A DNA stretch of 64,000 nucleotides from JANXUR01 sp038229415 (GCA_038229415.1 JBBROM010000005.1:196675-260674); one strand, 5' to 3'. Shown: positions 1 through 9,252, counted from the stretch's first letter. Translations and numbers: made by a program. Notes: generated by a model from the letters alone, not told the origin.

Positions 1-28
1 ACTGCGGCGACAGTGCGATACTGGAGTT

Positions 29-412
29 ATGGGGTTCCTCGAAGCCAAGAAAGTGCTCGCGCCTGAGGCGACCACGCCGACTGCGGTCAAGGTGAATCTG
101 ACCTCCGGGACGGGTGTTGAAATTGCCTGGGCGGATGGGCACCAAAGCCGCTATCTCTTTGGCTGGCTTAGAGATGCGTGCCCATGTGCGACTTGCGATG
201 AGGCCCGGACGAATGATGGTCGCAAGCCCGGTGAAGCCGCGAAAGCGGACTTGGTAGCGCTGCCCCTGTTCAAGCCAGCGATGAAGCCCACGGCGGCGCA
301 TCCGGTGGGCAAATATGCGATTCAGTTCGACTGGAACGACGGCCATACCTCGGGAATCTATTCGTGGCAGTACCTGCGCGACGTGTGCCCGTGCGGGGAG
401 TGCGGGAATTAG
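29..412 (+). CDS. DUF971 (GBBH N-terminal-like) protein
   Basis: Short soluble protein of 127 residues. It has the DUF971 pattern of an acidic, aromatic segment (GHQSRYLFGWLRDACPC) and a C-terminal half with GHTSGIYSWQYLRD. In eukaryotic gamma-butyrobetaine hydroxylase this domain is a small zinc-binding N-terminal module; free-standing bacterial versions have no firmly known reaction. Two CPCxxC motifs are visible, one near residue 50 and one at the extreme C-terminus, so it plausibly binds zinc or another metal. It begins at an ATG after a CTGGAG ribosome-binding site. The stop is 6 bases before the pcrA start, so the two are probably co-transcribed. The family call is good; the function is unknown. 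Confidence 0.8.
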   Translation: MGFLEAKKVLAPEATTPTAVKVNLTSGTGVEIAWADGHQSRYLFGWLRDACPCATCDEARTNDGRKPGEAAKADLVALPLFKPAMKPTAAHPVGKYAIQFDWNDGHTSGIYSWQYLRDVCPCGECGN

Positions 413-418
413 CTAACC

Positions 419-3112
419 GTGTCCTTTCTCGACAAACTCAATCCGCAGCAGCGTGAAGCTGTAGAGACCACCGACGGGCCCGTTCTCATCCTGGCCGGGG
501 CGGGCAGCGGGAAGACGCGCGTCATCACCTATCGCATCGCCCACCTAATGCAGAATCTCGGCGTGATGCCGGAGAGCATTCTTGCCGTCACCTTCACCAA
601 TAAAGCCGCCGCCGAAATGGCCGAGCGCGTCGAAAAGATCGCAGGCGGCATGATTGCCAAGCCTCGGCTTTCGACGTTCCATTCGTTTTGTGTGCGCCTA
701 CTGCGGCGCGACATCGAAGCCCTGCAGATCACGCGCGCCGACGGCACCAAGATCGGGCTGCGCAAGGACTTCGTCATTTACGACGAAGCCGACCAGCAAA
801 GTCTGGTGAAGTCGGCGATGAAGCGCATGGGGGTGGACGATAAACAGCTCACGCCGCGCAATGTGCTGTCGCGAATTTCGTGGGCCAAGAATCAAATGCT
901 CGATCCCCAGGAGTTTTATCTGGGATCGGACAATCCGCAGACCGAGCGCATCGCGCACATCTACAAGTCCTACGCCGACGAACTGCGTAAGGCCAACGCG
1001 ATGGATTTCGATGACCTGCTGCTCGAAGCAGTGCGACTGCTGAAGGCGGCGGCCGACGTGCGTGAGCGCTGGCAAAGGCGCTTTGAATATCTGCTGATTG
1101 ACGAGTATCAGGATACGAATCGCCCGCAGTACGAGCTGATGCGACTACTGGCTGGCGACCGGCATAATGTGTGCGCGGTTGGAGATGAGGATCAGTCCAT
1201 CTACTCGTGGCGCGGAGCCAGCATTCGCAACATTTTGGAGTTTGAAAAAGATTTCGGCGACGCCAAGATCATCCGGCTGGAACAGAACTATCGCTCCACG
1301 CAGAACATCCTGACGGCAGCCTCGACCGTAGTAGCGAACAATATTCAGCGCAAGGGCAAGAACCTTTGGACGGACCGCCAGGGCGGCTCACTGATCGGAT
1401 ACTACGAGGCGCCCGACGGCGAGAATGAAGCGTTGTTCGTGGCGGACCGCATCGCGAAATTTCTACGCGACCCGGAGAACGAGTCACCCAAGGCGGCGAT
1501 TCTGTACCGCACCAATTCGCAGTCGCGGCTGTTTGAAGAGTCGCTGCGGCGCTATGGCGTGAAGTATCACGTGGTGGGCGGATTTTCGTTTTACGACCGC
1601 GCCGAAGTCAAAGACATGGTCTCGTATCTCAAGGTGATTCAGAATCCCGCGGATTCGATTGCCTTGCTGCGCGTGGTGAATACGCCGCCGCGTGGCATCG
1701 GCAAAGGCACGCTGGAAACGCTGGAGCGCATCGCGCTGGAGACCGGGCTTTCGCTGTGGGATGCCTTGGGCGAGGCAATTGAGCGCGGGCTGGTTCCGCC
1801 GCGCGCGGCGACGGCCCTGGCGGCGTTCCGCAAGCTGATTGTAGATGCGCGAGCGCTGGTGAGCGGACGTGCTGCCGAGGCGGAAGAAACACAGGGTCCC
1901 TCCACTGCGTCCGGCACTGCGCTTCGCGCAGCACCCGACTCCGGTCGGGATGACACCGATATTGGATTCAATCCGCTGATGTTCGACTTTATGCATGAGG
2001 TGGATGCGATGGAGCCGGACGAAGTCAGCGACGACTTCGACGCATTCGATCCTGCGGCACTGGAAGGAGATGCGGGGAATGCGAGCGAAGGCGTCTCTGC
2101 TGAGGACGAAAACGCTTCTCTGGCGCAACTGATGCGCGCCCCCGAGGGTTCGGAGCCTGACCTCGCAACCGGCGCATTGCCGGTGAACACCGGGCTACTG
2201 CTCAAAACGCTGCTCGATCGCACCGGATACATCAAGCAACTAGAGTCGGAAGACACGCCAGAGGCACAGTCGCGCCTGGAGAACTTGAAGGAACTGGTGA
2301 ACGCCGGATTCGATTCCTTCCAGCGCGGCGAAGGGCTGAGCGAATTCCTCGACCACTCGGCGCTGGTGAGCGATGCTGATGCCTATGACGAGCATGCGCA
2401 AGTCACGTTGATGACGCTGCACGCAGCCAAGGGGCTCGAGTTCCCGCTGGTATTCCTATGCGGACTCGAAGAGGGCCTGTTCCCGCATTCGCGCACGCTG
2501 CTCGATCCCGCGGAAATGGAAGAGGAGCGGCGGCTGTGCTACGTGGGCATGACGCGCGCGATGGATACGCTGATTGTGACGCGGGCGCGCTATCGGAGGC
2601 GCTGGGGTACCGACATGCCAGAAGCGAGCGTGCCGTCGCGCTTCTTGGACGAAGTGCCTCATCAACTTGTCGAAGATTTGGGCGGCGGAGCGACGCGGCG
2701 AACTGGAGCCAGATCTTCCAGTTATGGCGAAGAAGGCCACGGAACGCACTATTCGTACGAAGACGAGGATCAGCGCCCGCGCTATGGATCGGCACAAAAT
2801 GCGATGCCACAGAAGTCCAAAGCGAAATCTGCTGCTGGCGCTTCTTCCGGCACGGCCTACAACTCGATGGATAACATTGCGGAGTTTTTCGCCTCGCGCG
2901 GCAAGAAATTCTCGGTGCCCCAGGTGGAAACGGCCGCTCCGCAGGGTCAAAAAGGCTTTCGTCCCGGACAGCGCGTACGGCACCCCAAGTACGGCGAAGG
3001 CTTGGTGTATCAGCGCGAGGGCGAAGGCGAACAGGCCAAAATTACGGTACAATTTGGCCGTTTTGGGCTGAAGAAGCTGGTGGAAAAATACGCGCAACTG
3101 GTGCAGGCGTGA
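419..3112 (+). CDS. pcrA: ATP-dependent DNA helicase PcrA/UvrD
   Basis: Superfamily 1A 3'-5' DNA helicase used in repair and in clearing proteins from DNA. Visible motifs in order: Walker A (AGAGSGKT, about residue 26), DEYQDT (about 228), GDEDQSIYSWRGA (about 255), QNYRS (about 288), TLHAAKGLEFPLVF (about 665) and YVGMTRA (about 708). The C-terminal 45 residues (RVRHPKYGEG onward) form the Tudor-like PcrA tail that contacts RNA polymerase in characterised homologues. The start is a GTG 6 bases after the DUF971 stop. The protein is 897 residues, longer than the usual 720-780. The excess is an acidic, low-complexity insertion at about residues 482-583 in the 2B subdomain, part of which is encoded by a dispersed repeat (see 1886-1956). 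Confidence 0.95.
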   Translation: MSFLDKLNPQQREAVETTDGPVLILAGAGSGKTRVITYRIAHLMQNLGVMPESILAVTFTNKAAAEMAERVEKIAGGMIAKPRLSTFHSFCVRLLRRDIEALQITRADGTKIGLRKDFVIYDEADQQSLVKSAMKRMGVDDKQLTPRNVLSRISWAKNQMLDPQEFYLGSDNPQTERIAHIYKSYADELRKANAMDFDDLLLEAVRLLKAAADVRERWQRRFEYLLIDEYQDTNRPQYELMRLLAGDRHNVCAVGDEDQSIYSWRGASIRNILEFEKDFGDAKIIRLEQNYRSTQNILTAASTVVANNIQRKGKNLWTDRQGGSLIGYYEAPDGENEALFVADRIAKFLRDPENESPKAAILYRTNSQSRLFEESLRRYGVKYHVVGGFSFYDRAEVKDMVSYLKVIQNPADSIALLRVVNTPPRGIGKGTLETLERIALETGLSLWDALGEAIERGLVPPRAATALAAFRKLIVDARALVSGRAAEAEETQGPSTASGTALRAAPDSGRDDTDIGFNPLMFDFMHEVDAMEPDEVSDDFDAFDPAALEGDAGNASEGVSAEDENASLAQLMRAPEGSEPDLATGALPVNTGLLLKTLLDRTGYIKQLESEDTPEAQSRLENLKELVNAGFDSFQRGEGLSEFLDHSALVSDADAYDEHAQVTLMTLHAAKGLEFPLVFLCGLEEGLFPHSRTLLDPAEMEEERRLCYVGMTRAMDTLIVTRARYRRRWGTDMPEASVPSRFLDEVPHQLVEDLGGGATRRTGARSSSYGEEGHGTHYSYEDEDQRPRYGSAQNAMPQKSKAKSAAGASSGTAYNSMDNIAEFFASRGKKFSVPQVETAAPQGQKGFRPGQRVRHPKYGEGLVYQREGEGEQAKITVQFGRFGLKKLVEKYAQLVQA
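1886..1956. repeat. Family A repeat inside pcrA
   Basis: About 71 bp running from GAAACACAGGGTCCCTCC to CCGGTCGGGATGACAC. It shares both ends and most of its length with intergenic copies at 17377-17445 and 53728-53796. The middle is a small hairpin (CTGCGC-TTC-GCGCAG). It lies in frame inside the helicase gene and encodes about residues 490-513. Confidence 0.8.
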
Positions 3113-3224
3113 GTCAGTTTTCTAGCGCGCTTTCAGCTTACCAAGAGATTTATCCGCGCATCTGATTTATCCTAAGGTATTGGCTTTATTGCCGAACTTA
3201 TGTCCGAGAGGCAGCACACGCACA

Positions 3225-3386
3225 ATGGCGAATACCACGAAGCTGGAAAAAGTCGAGCGCAAGAAGGTGAAGCGCGCCGTCCGCAAGAAGAACAAGATCG
3301 AAAAGCCCAAGGCCGAACGCGATTACCCGCGCGGCAGCAAGAAGCAGAAGACCAAGAAGGCGACCCGCGGCGTTAGCAAGCGGTAA
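3225..3386 (+). CDS. small lysine-rich protein, unknown
   Basis: Protein of 53 residues, about 45% Lys+Arg, starting MANTTKLEKVERKK and ending ATRGVSKR. There is no signal peptide or membrane segment. Strong positive charge suggests binding to nucleic acid or the ribosome, but no family is recognised. The ATG at 3225 is preferred over an upstream in-frame TTG because the N-terminus then begins at the charged segment. A strong hairpin follows 9 bases after the stop. Codon use matches the neighbours, and the ORF lies alone between pcrA and the permease gene. Confidence 0.6.
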   Translation: MANTTKLEKVERKKVKRAVRKKNKIEKPKAERDYPRGSKKQKTKKATRGVSKR

Positions 3387-3394
3387 CGAATTGA

Positions 3395-3425
3395 GCAAAG
3401 GGGCACGCGGGCCGTGCCCCTTTGC
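3395..3425 (+). terminator. terminator-like hairpin
   Basis: A perfect 13-bp stem (GCAAAGGGGCACG pairing with CGTGCCCCTTTGC) with a 5-base loop, directly after the small basic gene. There is no clear T-run after it, so termination is inferred from position and stability. Confidence 0.6.
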
Positions 3426-3482
3426 TTGTGCTGGGCCGTGGCGGCATTCGCCGAACGGTTCCCATGCAGTATTCATCCCGGG

Positions 3483-5024
3483 TTGCGGAGCAGGCATCTG
3501 ACAAGCCAACTGTTTCGGCGCAAGTCTATAGACAAGCTGCTGGCGGAGTCCGAAAACGCCGGCCTCAAGAAGTCGCTGGGGCCGTGGTCGCTCACGGCGC
3601 TCGGCATCGGAGCCATCATTGGCTCGGGCATCTTTGTGCTCACCGGCACAGCGGCCGCGGGCGAGTTCAGCAAAGCGCCCTCGATGTGGGATGCACAGGT
3701 GCTCGACATAATAGTGAACCTGGTTACCACAGGGAACTTGTCGCACGTCTTGATGCACGGGCGACCAGCAGCCGGGCCTGCAATTGCAGTCTCCTTTATT
3801 CTCGTCGCGATTGCTTGCAGCTTCGCTGGCCTCTGCTATGCCGAGCTGGCCTCGATGATTCCCATCGCCGGCAGCGCTTACACGTATTCCTACGCGACTC
3901 TAGGGGAAATATTCGCCTGGATCATTGGCTGGGATCTGGTGCTTGAGTACGCGGTCAGCAACATGGTGGTTGCCGTGGGATTCAGTAGCTACCTGAAAGC
4001 ACAGGCGGCGACTTTTGGCGTGCTTCTGCCGAACGCATGGTCTACCCCGGTTTGGGCCGACAAGCATTGGACTGGCGCATACTTTAACTTCCCCGCATTT
4101 CTGATTGTGATGCTGTTGACGGTCCTGCTGGTGCGCGGCGTCAAAGAGTCCGCCGAGACCAACAACATCATGGTGTTGGTGAAGATCGGTGCAATTTTAA
4201 CGTTTCTCGTCGTCGGTGGAATGTTGATCAATCCGGCTAACTGGCATCCCTTTGCGCCGAATGGATTTGGCGGCATCGTTACTGGCGGCGCAATTATCTT
4301 CTTTACCTATATCGGATTTGATTCAGTTTCGACAGCGGCGGAAGAGTCTAAAAATCCACAAAAAGATCTGCCGTTCGGCATCATCATGTCGCTGGTAGTT
4401 TGCACCATTCTTTACGCAGCAGTCGCCCTGGTCTTGTTGGGGATGATGAAGTACACGACCTTCCTGGATGGCGAAGCCAAGGATGCTCCCGTCGCATACG
4501 CTCTAAAGTATCTAGGTGCCCATCCGTTCTTCCAATCCGTGATCGTGATCGGCGCGCTGACGGGAATGCTATCGTCGCTCCTATGCTTCCAGTATGGCCA
4601 AGCCCGAATCTGGTATGCGATGTCGCGCGACGGGCTCTTCCCGAAGCTGTTTTCCAGAGTCCACCCCAAATATAAGACCCCACATTGGTCAACGTGGATT
4701 GCTGGTTTTCTGGTGGCCGTACCAGCCGGATTCCTTGACATTCCAGCGTTGGCTGATCTATCGAACATTGGGACGTTGTTTGCGTTCGTGCTGGTTTCTC
4801 TCGGAGTCATCATGCTGCGCCGCAGCGATCCGGATCGACCGCGTGGGTTTCGAGTTCCGTTCGTTCCATGGTTCCCGCTGATTTCGATTCTGTTCTGCGG
4901 TGGGCTAATGACGGGATTACCTGTTGTGACCTGGGTGCGTTTTATTGGCTGGCTCGCTATCGGCCTACTGATCTATATCTTCTACAGTCGGCATCGCAGT
5001 GAGTTCGGACGCAAGCCGGTTTAG
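3483..5024 (+). CDS. APC-superfamily amino acid permease
   Basis: Inner-membrane amino acid transporter of the cationic amino acid transporter (CAT/YfnA) branch. The N-terminus shows the family motif KKSLGPWSLTALGIGAIIGSGIF, the unwound first helix that binds the substrate amine and carboxylate. At least 12 hydrophobic segments follow. FTYIGFDSVSTAAEESKNPQKDLP is the typical helix-6 to loop signature. The start is uncertain: a GTG at 3414 is in frame but lies inside the terminator hairpin, so I use the TTG at 3483 (513 residues), and a CTG at 3498 is also possible. Substrate specificity cannot be read from the sequence. It stands alone, with no binding protein or ATPase nearby. Confidence 0.88.
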   Translation: MRSRHLTSQLFRRKSIDKLLAESENAGLKKSLGPWSLTALGIGAIIGSGIFVLTGTAAAGEFSKAPSMWDAQVLDIIVNLVTTGNLSHVLMHGRPAAGPAIAVSFILVAIACSFAGLCYAELASMIPIAGSAYTYSYATLGEIFAWIIGWDLVLEYAVSNMVVAVGFSSYLKAQAATFGVLLPNAWSTPVWADKHWTGAYFNFPAFLIVMLLTVLLVRGVKESAETNNIMVLVKIGAILTFLVVGGMLINPANWHPFAPNGFGGIVTGGAIIFFTYIGFDSVSTAAEESKNPQKDLPFGIIMSLVVCTILYAAVALVLLGMMKYTTFLDGEAKDAPVAYALKYLGAHPFFQSVIVIGALTGMLSSLLCFQYGQARIWYAMSRDGLFPKLFSRVHPKYKTPHWSTWIAGFLVAVPAGFLDIPALADLSNIGTLFAFVLVSLGVIMLRRSDPDRPRGFRVPFVPWFPLISILFCGGLMTGLPVVTWVRFIGWLAIGLLIYIFYSRHRSEFGRKPV

Positions 5025-5081
5025 CTTTGGCGAAGCCTTCTTCCGTTTTGTGATTTTCTAGTTGGAGTCGAGGCGCAGCAC

Positions 5082-6149
5082 ATGGATGCAGCCAGCACGC
5101 GAGGGGGACGATCTACAACGATTCCCGGCGTGGCTGCTTCCGGAGCTGCGCCTTCGGCGTTTCTGCGCGCTTTGCCGAAGGCAGAACTGCATCTTCATCT
5201 GGAAGGTTCGGTCGCTCCCGCGACCTTGGTGGAGTTGAGCGAACAGCATGGCGAGCCGATGACGTTAGGCGACGCCGTCCTGCTGTATCAATATGAAAAT
5301 TTCCAAGGCTTCCTGATGGCCTTCAAGTCTGTAACGCAACTGCTGCGCAGTGGCCGTGACTATGAACTGGTCACCTATCGCCTGATGCAGGAGTTGCGGC
5401 GGCAGAACGTGCTCCATGCCGAGGTGTATGTCTCTGTCGGTGTGTGTCTGTGGAAGGACATGGACTTCGCCGCTGTCTTCGAGGGTCTGGAGCGTGGACG
5501 AGCTGCGGGCGAGCGCGACTTCGGGGTTTCGCTATTGTGGATCTTCGACGCGGTACGGCACTTTGGCGCGGAAGCGGCGCAAAGAGTAGTCGAGCTGGCC
5601 GTGCGCTACCGTACGCGCAATGTCGTCGGCATCGGCATTGGCGGTGATGAGGCGCGCGGGCCCGCGGAGTGGTTTGCGCCCAGTTATCGCTACGCGGCTG
5701 AGCATGGACTGCGGCTCACGGCGCACGCCGGCGAAACGACTGGTCCGGAGTCAGTGTGGGGCGCCTTGAATCTGCGGGCTGAGCGCATTGGCCACGGCAT
5801 CCAGGCGCGTCGCGACGTGGAGTTGATGGACGTGTTGGCTGAGCGGCAGGTGCCCATAGAGATTTGCGTCAGCAGCAACCTGCAAACTGGAGCATCCGCG
5901 TCGCTCGACGAGCATCCGGTGCGCGAGTATTTTGAACGTGGACTGATGGTGACGCTGAACAGCGACGACCCGGCAATGTTCCACACCTCGCTGGAGCAGG
6001 AATATCAGCTGGTGCAGCAACACTTCGAATTTAGTAATGAGCAGATGCGCGAGTTGGCGCGGAACTCGTTTGAGGCGTCATTCCTTCCCTCCGAGCGCAA
6101 GCTCGACTTTCTGCGCGCGGTGGACGCGGTTGCGGTGGAACATGCCTAG
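5082..6149 (+). CDS. add: adenosine deaminase family protein
   Basis: Metal-dependent deaminase of the adenosine/AMP deaminase family, soluble, 355 residues. The zinc ligands and catalytic residues are all visible: HLHLEGS (His37, His39), TAHAGE (about residue 213), the RIGHG region (about 238) and NSDDPAMF (about 291-298). Adenosine to inosine is the default reaction. Close relatives deaminate adenine or aminodeoxyfutalosine (menaquinone pathway), so the substrate is not certain. The ATG at 5082 gives about 25 residues of low-complexity N-terminus before the core; a start nearer the core is possible. The stop overlaps the start of the next gene by 8 bases, so the two are translationally coupled. 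Confidence 0.88.
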   Translation: MDAASTRGGRSTTIPGVAASGAAPSAFLRALPKAELHLHLEGSVAPATLVELSEQHGEPMTLGDAVLLYQYENFQGFLMAFKSVTQLLRSGRDYELVTYRLMQELRRQNVLHAEVYVSVGVCLWKDMDFAAVFEGLERGRAAGERDFGVSLLWIFDAVRHFGAEAAQRVVELAVRYRTRNVVGIGIGGDEARGPAEWFAPSYRYAAEHGLRLTAHAGETTGPESVWGALNLRAERIGHGIQARRDVELMDVLAERQVPIEICVSSNLQTGASASLDEHPVREYFERGLMVTLNSDDPAMFHTSLEQEYQLVQQHFEFSNEQMRELARNSFEASFLPSERKLDFLRAVDAVAVEHA

Positions 6150-7617
6150 GTTGCTTCAGGCAAGCTGCCTCGCGTGGATCATCATGCTTCTGCTGGGCAC
6201 CGCGTTTGCGGCTCCTCCTGATCGCAACGTTTACACAACCGCCACCAAAGCGCATCCGGCCATTGCCATCACCAACGTCAACCTGATTGATATGGCGACA
6301 GGAGCGATTCTGCCACGGCACACGGTGGTGATTCGCGATGGGCATATTGTCGGCATAGCGCGGGTGGGAGTGCTGAATCTGACGCGCAACCTGCGTGTGA
6401 TCAACGCCAGCGGCAAGTACATGATCCCCGGCCTGTGGGATATGCACGTACACCTGACCGGAGTGGAACAGCGTAGTTGGACCGAAGATGTGATTCTGCC
6501 TCTGTACCTGGCCAACGGCGTGGTGGGCGTCCGCGATATGGGCGGCAATATCTCGACCATCGAGCGCTGGCGTCAGCGCGTAGAGAGTGGTGAGATTCCG
6601 GGGCCGCACATCATTACGCCGGGGCCGTTTCTGGATGCGCAGTCGGATAACCCGGCGAACACGATTGCCGTAAAAGACGCCGACTCCGGCCGAACTGCCG
6701 TAGACCAATTGCAGCAGCGGGGTGTGGATTTTATCAAGGTGCTGTCGCCGCCGCGCGAAGCGTACTTCGCGATTCTCGACGAGGCGAAAAAGAAGGGGCT
6801 CATGGTCGCTGGGCATGTGTCGGAAGGCGTTTCGGCTGGTGAAGCCTCGAACGCAGGGCAGGCGAGCATCGAGCATTTGACAGGCGTGATGCTGGCGGCG
6901 TCGTCGCGAGAGCAGGAATTGCAAGCAGCGCGCGCGAAGGCAATCGCCGCCAAGGACGGAGCTGCAATACAGAAGGTGCGGCAACAGACTTACGACAGCT
7001 TTAGTCTCGAAAAGTTGCGGGCGCTACTGAAAGAGTTTCGTGCGAATGAGACTTGGCAGACGCCCACACTGATATGGACCATGACGATGACGGAGATGGA
7101 TGCAAAGTCGGTGAAGGATGAGCGCCTGAAGCAGGTTCCGGCATGGGTGCGAGCGCAGTGGGATCCGGCGAAGGTATGGGAGCAGATGGGCGCGGACAAG
7201 CCAGAAGTGGCGCAGTTGAATCGCCTGATCGCGGCGCGCGACGAGGCGATTGTGAATGAGATGAGTGACGCAAAAGTGCCGCTACTAGCGGGCACGGACA
7301 GTCCCGATCCGTTCGTATTTCCGGGGTCGAGCCTGCATGAAGAGCTGGAGTTGCTGGTGAAGGCGGGGTTGAACCCGCTGCAAGCTCTTCAGGCGGCCAC
7401 GAAAAATCCCACGGAATTTTTGCGCAAGACCGAGCGCGGGCGCGCGCTGTTTGCGCCGGGGCAGGCTGACCTGTTGTTGCTCGATGCAAACCCACTGGAT
7501 GACATTCGGAACACGCGGAGGATATTTGCCGTAATTATGGACGGACGATACTATTCGCGGCGAGACTTGGATCTTATGCTGGCCAAGGCTGCTGACGCAG
7601 CGGCCAAGCAGAAGTAG
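6142..7617 (+). CDS. exported amidohydrolase family protein
   Basis: Secreted metal-dependent hydrolase (imidazolonepropionase-like amidohydrolase superfamily), 491 residues. The N-terminus has a signal peptide (MPRLLQASCLAWIIMLLLG, cleavage near AFA-AP). The HxH metal motif is in GLWDMHVHLTG (His102, His104), with further conserved segments DFIKVL, AGHVSEG, SIEHLTG and AGTDSPDP holding the later ligands. The ATG at 6142 overlaps the adenosine deaminase stop (ATGCCTAG), which fits an operon. An upstream in-frame ATG inside add was rejected because it would bury the signal peptide. Substrates in this group range from dipeptides to cyclic amides; none can be chosen here. Confidence 0.88.
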   Translation: MPRLLQASCLAWIIMLLLGTAFAAPPDRNVYTTATKAHPAIAITNVNLIDMATGAILPRHTVVIRDGHIVGIARVGVLNLTRNLRVINASGKYMIPGLWDMHVHLTGVEQRSWTEDVILPLYLANGVVGVRDMGGNISTIERWRQRVESGEIPGPHIITPGPFLDAQSDNPANTIAVKDADSGRTAVDQLQQRGVDFIKVLSPPREAYFAILDEAKKKGLMVAGHVSEGVSAGEASNAGQASIEHLTGVMLAASSREQELQAARAKAIAAKDGAAIQKVRQQTYDSFSLEKLRALLKEFRANETWQTPTLIWTMTMTEMDAKSVKDERLKQVPAWVRAQWDPAKVWEQMGADKPEVAQLNRLIAARDEAIVNEMSDAKVPLLAGTDSPDPFVFPGSSLHEELELLVKAGLNPLQALQAATKNPTEFLRKTERGRALFAPGQADLLLLDANPLDDIRNTRRIFAVIMDGRYYSRRDLDLMLAKAADAAAKQK

Positions 7618-7621
7618 CGCG

Positions 7622-8026
7622 ATGGAAAGAAGACTTCATCTTTCGCAGCTGGCAGGAGCGTACGCGGTGAGTCAGATGGAGGCAGGTGCCCCGATGCCGT
7701 CGTGGGCTATCGAGGCGCTGGCCGGGCCGGGCTTTTGCTCCGTCACGCGCACGGAGCAGGAGCTGTCGGTGGTGGGTCCGGCCGAGTTGGTGCCGCCAGA
7801 GACGCTGGCCATGCGCGACTGGGCCTGCTTCTGGCTGCATGGCCCGTTCGACTTTGACGAGACCGGGATACTGGCGGCGCTTTTGAATCCGCTGGCGAAA
7901 GCAGGCGTTGGTATATTCGCTGTCTCCACCTATGACACGGATTACATTCTGGTGAAGCAGGCAAATACCGAGTTGGCGATTCGGGTATGGCGCGACGCCG
8001 GGCATGGCATTGACGGCGCTCACTAA
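7622..8026 (+). CDS. ACT-domain protein (CASTOR-type)
   Basis: Protein of 134 residues with two ACT-like halves, the second clear (FDETGILAALLNPLAKAGVGIFAVSTYDTDYILVK). This matches small bacterial ACT_7/CASTOR-like proteins, whose ACT folds usually bind amino acids and act as sensors. No enzymatic domain is attached. The ATG is 4 bases after the amidohydrolase stop, so it is the third gene of the add-amidohydrolase unit. A role in sensing an amino acid released by the upstream hydrolase is only a guess from position. Confidence 0.75.
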   Translation: MERRLHLSQLAGAYAVSQMEAGAPMPSWAIEALAGPGFCSVTRTEQELSVVGPAELVPPETLAMRDWACFWLHGPFDFDETGILAALLNPLAKAGVGIFAVSTYDTDYILVKQANTELAIRVWRDAGHGIDGAH

Positions 8027-8148
8027 CCTACCCGCCTGCCTATGAAAGTACACTTCCACGTGACTCTGCACCGTTTAACCCGGTAAAGCCGCCAATCGCT
8101 GTGGAGCGCCTTCTCGCGGCCATTTCTGCTGTGTTCTACTAAAAGTTC

Positions 8149-9252
8149 ATGCCTACTGAAGTAAATAACGCGCCAGCGGCACAGCTGATTGAATTGGTAC
8201 CCGCCGCGGAGAATATGCCCGCCACGGTGCGCATCGGCCACGTGCCGCCGCTGCGACGCAAGTCGGCGCGCGGCCGCTTCGCTAAAATCCGTCGCGACTT
8301 GCGTTCTTATGCTGCCGTAGGCTGGGCTCTGGCGTCGCAGGATCATCCGTTTCTTGCGCACATCATTCCCATGCGGCGCTGCAATCTGGCCTGCACTTAC
8401 TGCAATGAGTTCGACGATGTATCCAAGCCCGTGCCGATTGAAGAAGTAATCGCGCGGCTCGATAAGCTGGCGGATCTGGGCACTTCGATTGTCACTATCA
8501 GCGGCGGTGAGCCGCTGCTGCATCCACAACTTGATGAGGTGATTGCACACATCCGTAAGCGCGGCATGATCGCAGGCATGATTACCAATGGCTACCTGCT
8601 AGTGCGCGACCGCATCGAGCGGCTCAACGCGGCGGGGCTGGAGTTCCTGCAGATCAGTATTGACAACATTACGCCGGATGATGTCTCCAAGAAGAGCCTG
8701 AAAGTGCTGGACCGCAAGCTGGAACTGCTGGCTGAGTTCGCGTTGTTCCACGTAAATATCAACTCGGTGGTGGGCGGCGGCATGCGCAGTCCGCAGGATG
8801 CGCTGGTCATCGGCAAGCGCGCCGTGGAACTCGGCTTCAGTTCGACCGTGGGCATTATCCACGACGGCGATGGCCAAGTGCAGGCGCTGAGCGGCGAAGA
8901 GCGCGAGGTGTATCACGCCATGAAGCGCCTCGAAAAAAGCGGCTTCACCCGCATCAATAATTTTCAGGACAACATCGCACTCGGCCAGCGCAATGAGTGG
9001 CGCTGCCGCGCGGGCGCTCGTTATTTGTATGTGGATGAGTTCGGGCTGGTGCATTACTGTTCGCAGCAGCGTGGGTATCCCGCGAAGCCGTTGGCGGAAT
9101 ACACGACATCGGATGTACGCCGCGAGCATCGCACCGAAAAGCCCTGCGCGCCTTATTGCACAGTGAGTTGTGTGCATCAGACGTCGGCGATTGATCGCTG
9201 GCGCACCCCGCAGCAAAAAGGGACGGACCCGGGGCTGGTGCAACTGCACTAA
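8149..9252 (+). CDS. radical SAM protein with SPASM-like C-terminus
   Basis: Radical S-adenosylmethionine enzyme of 367 residues. The [4Fe-4S] SAM-cleaving motif CNLACTYC is at Cys78, Cys82 and Cys85, followed by the SAM-binding SGGEPLLHP segment. The C-terminal third has extra cysteines at 286, 304, 333, 337 and 341 with spacing like a SPASM or twitch domain (auxiliary cluster). HpnH-like and peptide- or cofactor-modifying enzymes share this architecture. No precursor peptide, hopanoid gene or cofactor gene lies next to it, so the substrate is unknown. The ATG follows a 120-base gap, so it probably has its own promoter. A hairpin terminator follows it. Confidence 0.85.
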   Translation: MPTEVNNAPAAQLIELVPAAENMPATVRIGHVPPLRRKSARGRFAKIRRDLRSYAAVGWALASQDHPFLAHIIPMRRCNLACTYCNEFDDVSKPVPIEEVIARLDKLADLGTSIVTISGGEPLLHPQLDEVIAHIRKRGMIAGMITNGYLLVRDRIERLNAAGLEFLQISIDNITPDDVSKKSLKVLDRKLELLAEFALFHVNINSVVGGGMRSPQDALVIGKRAVELGFSSTVGIIHDGDGQVQALSGEEREVYHAMKRLEKSGFTRINNFQDNIALGQRNEWRCRAGARYLYVDEFGLVHYCSQQRGYPAKPLAEYTTSDVRREHRTEKPCAPYCTVSCVHQTSAIDRWRTPQQKGTDPGLVQLH

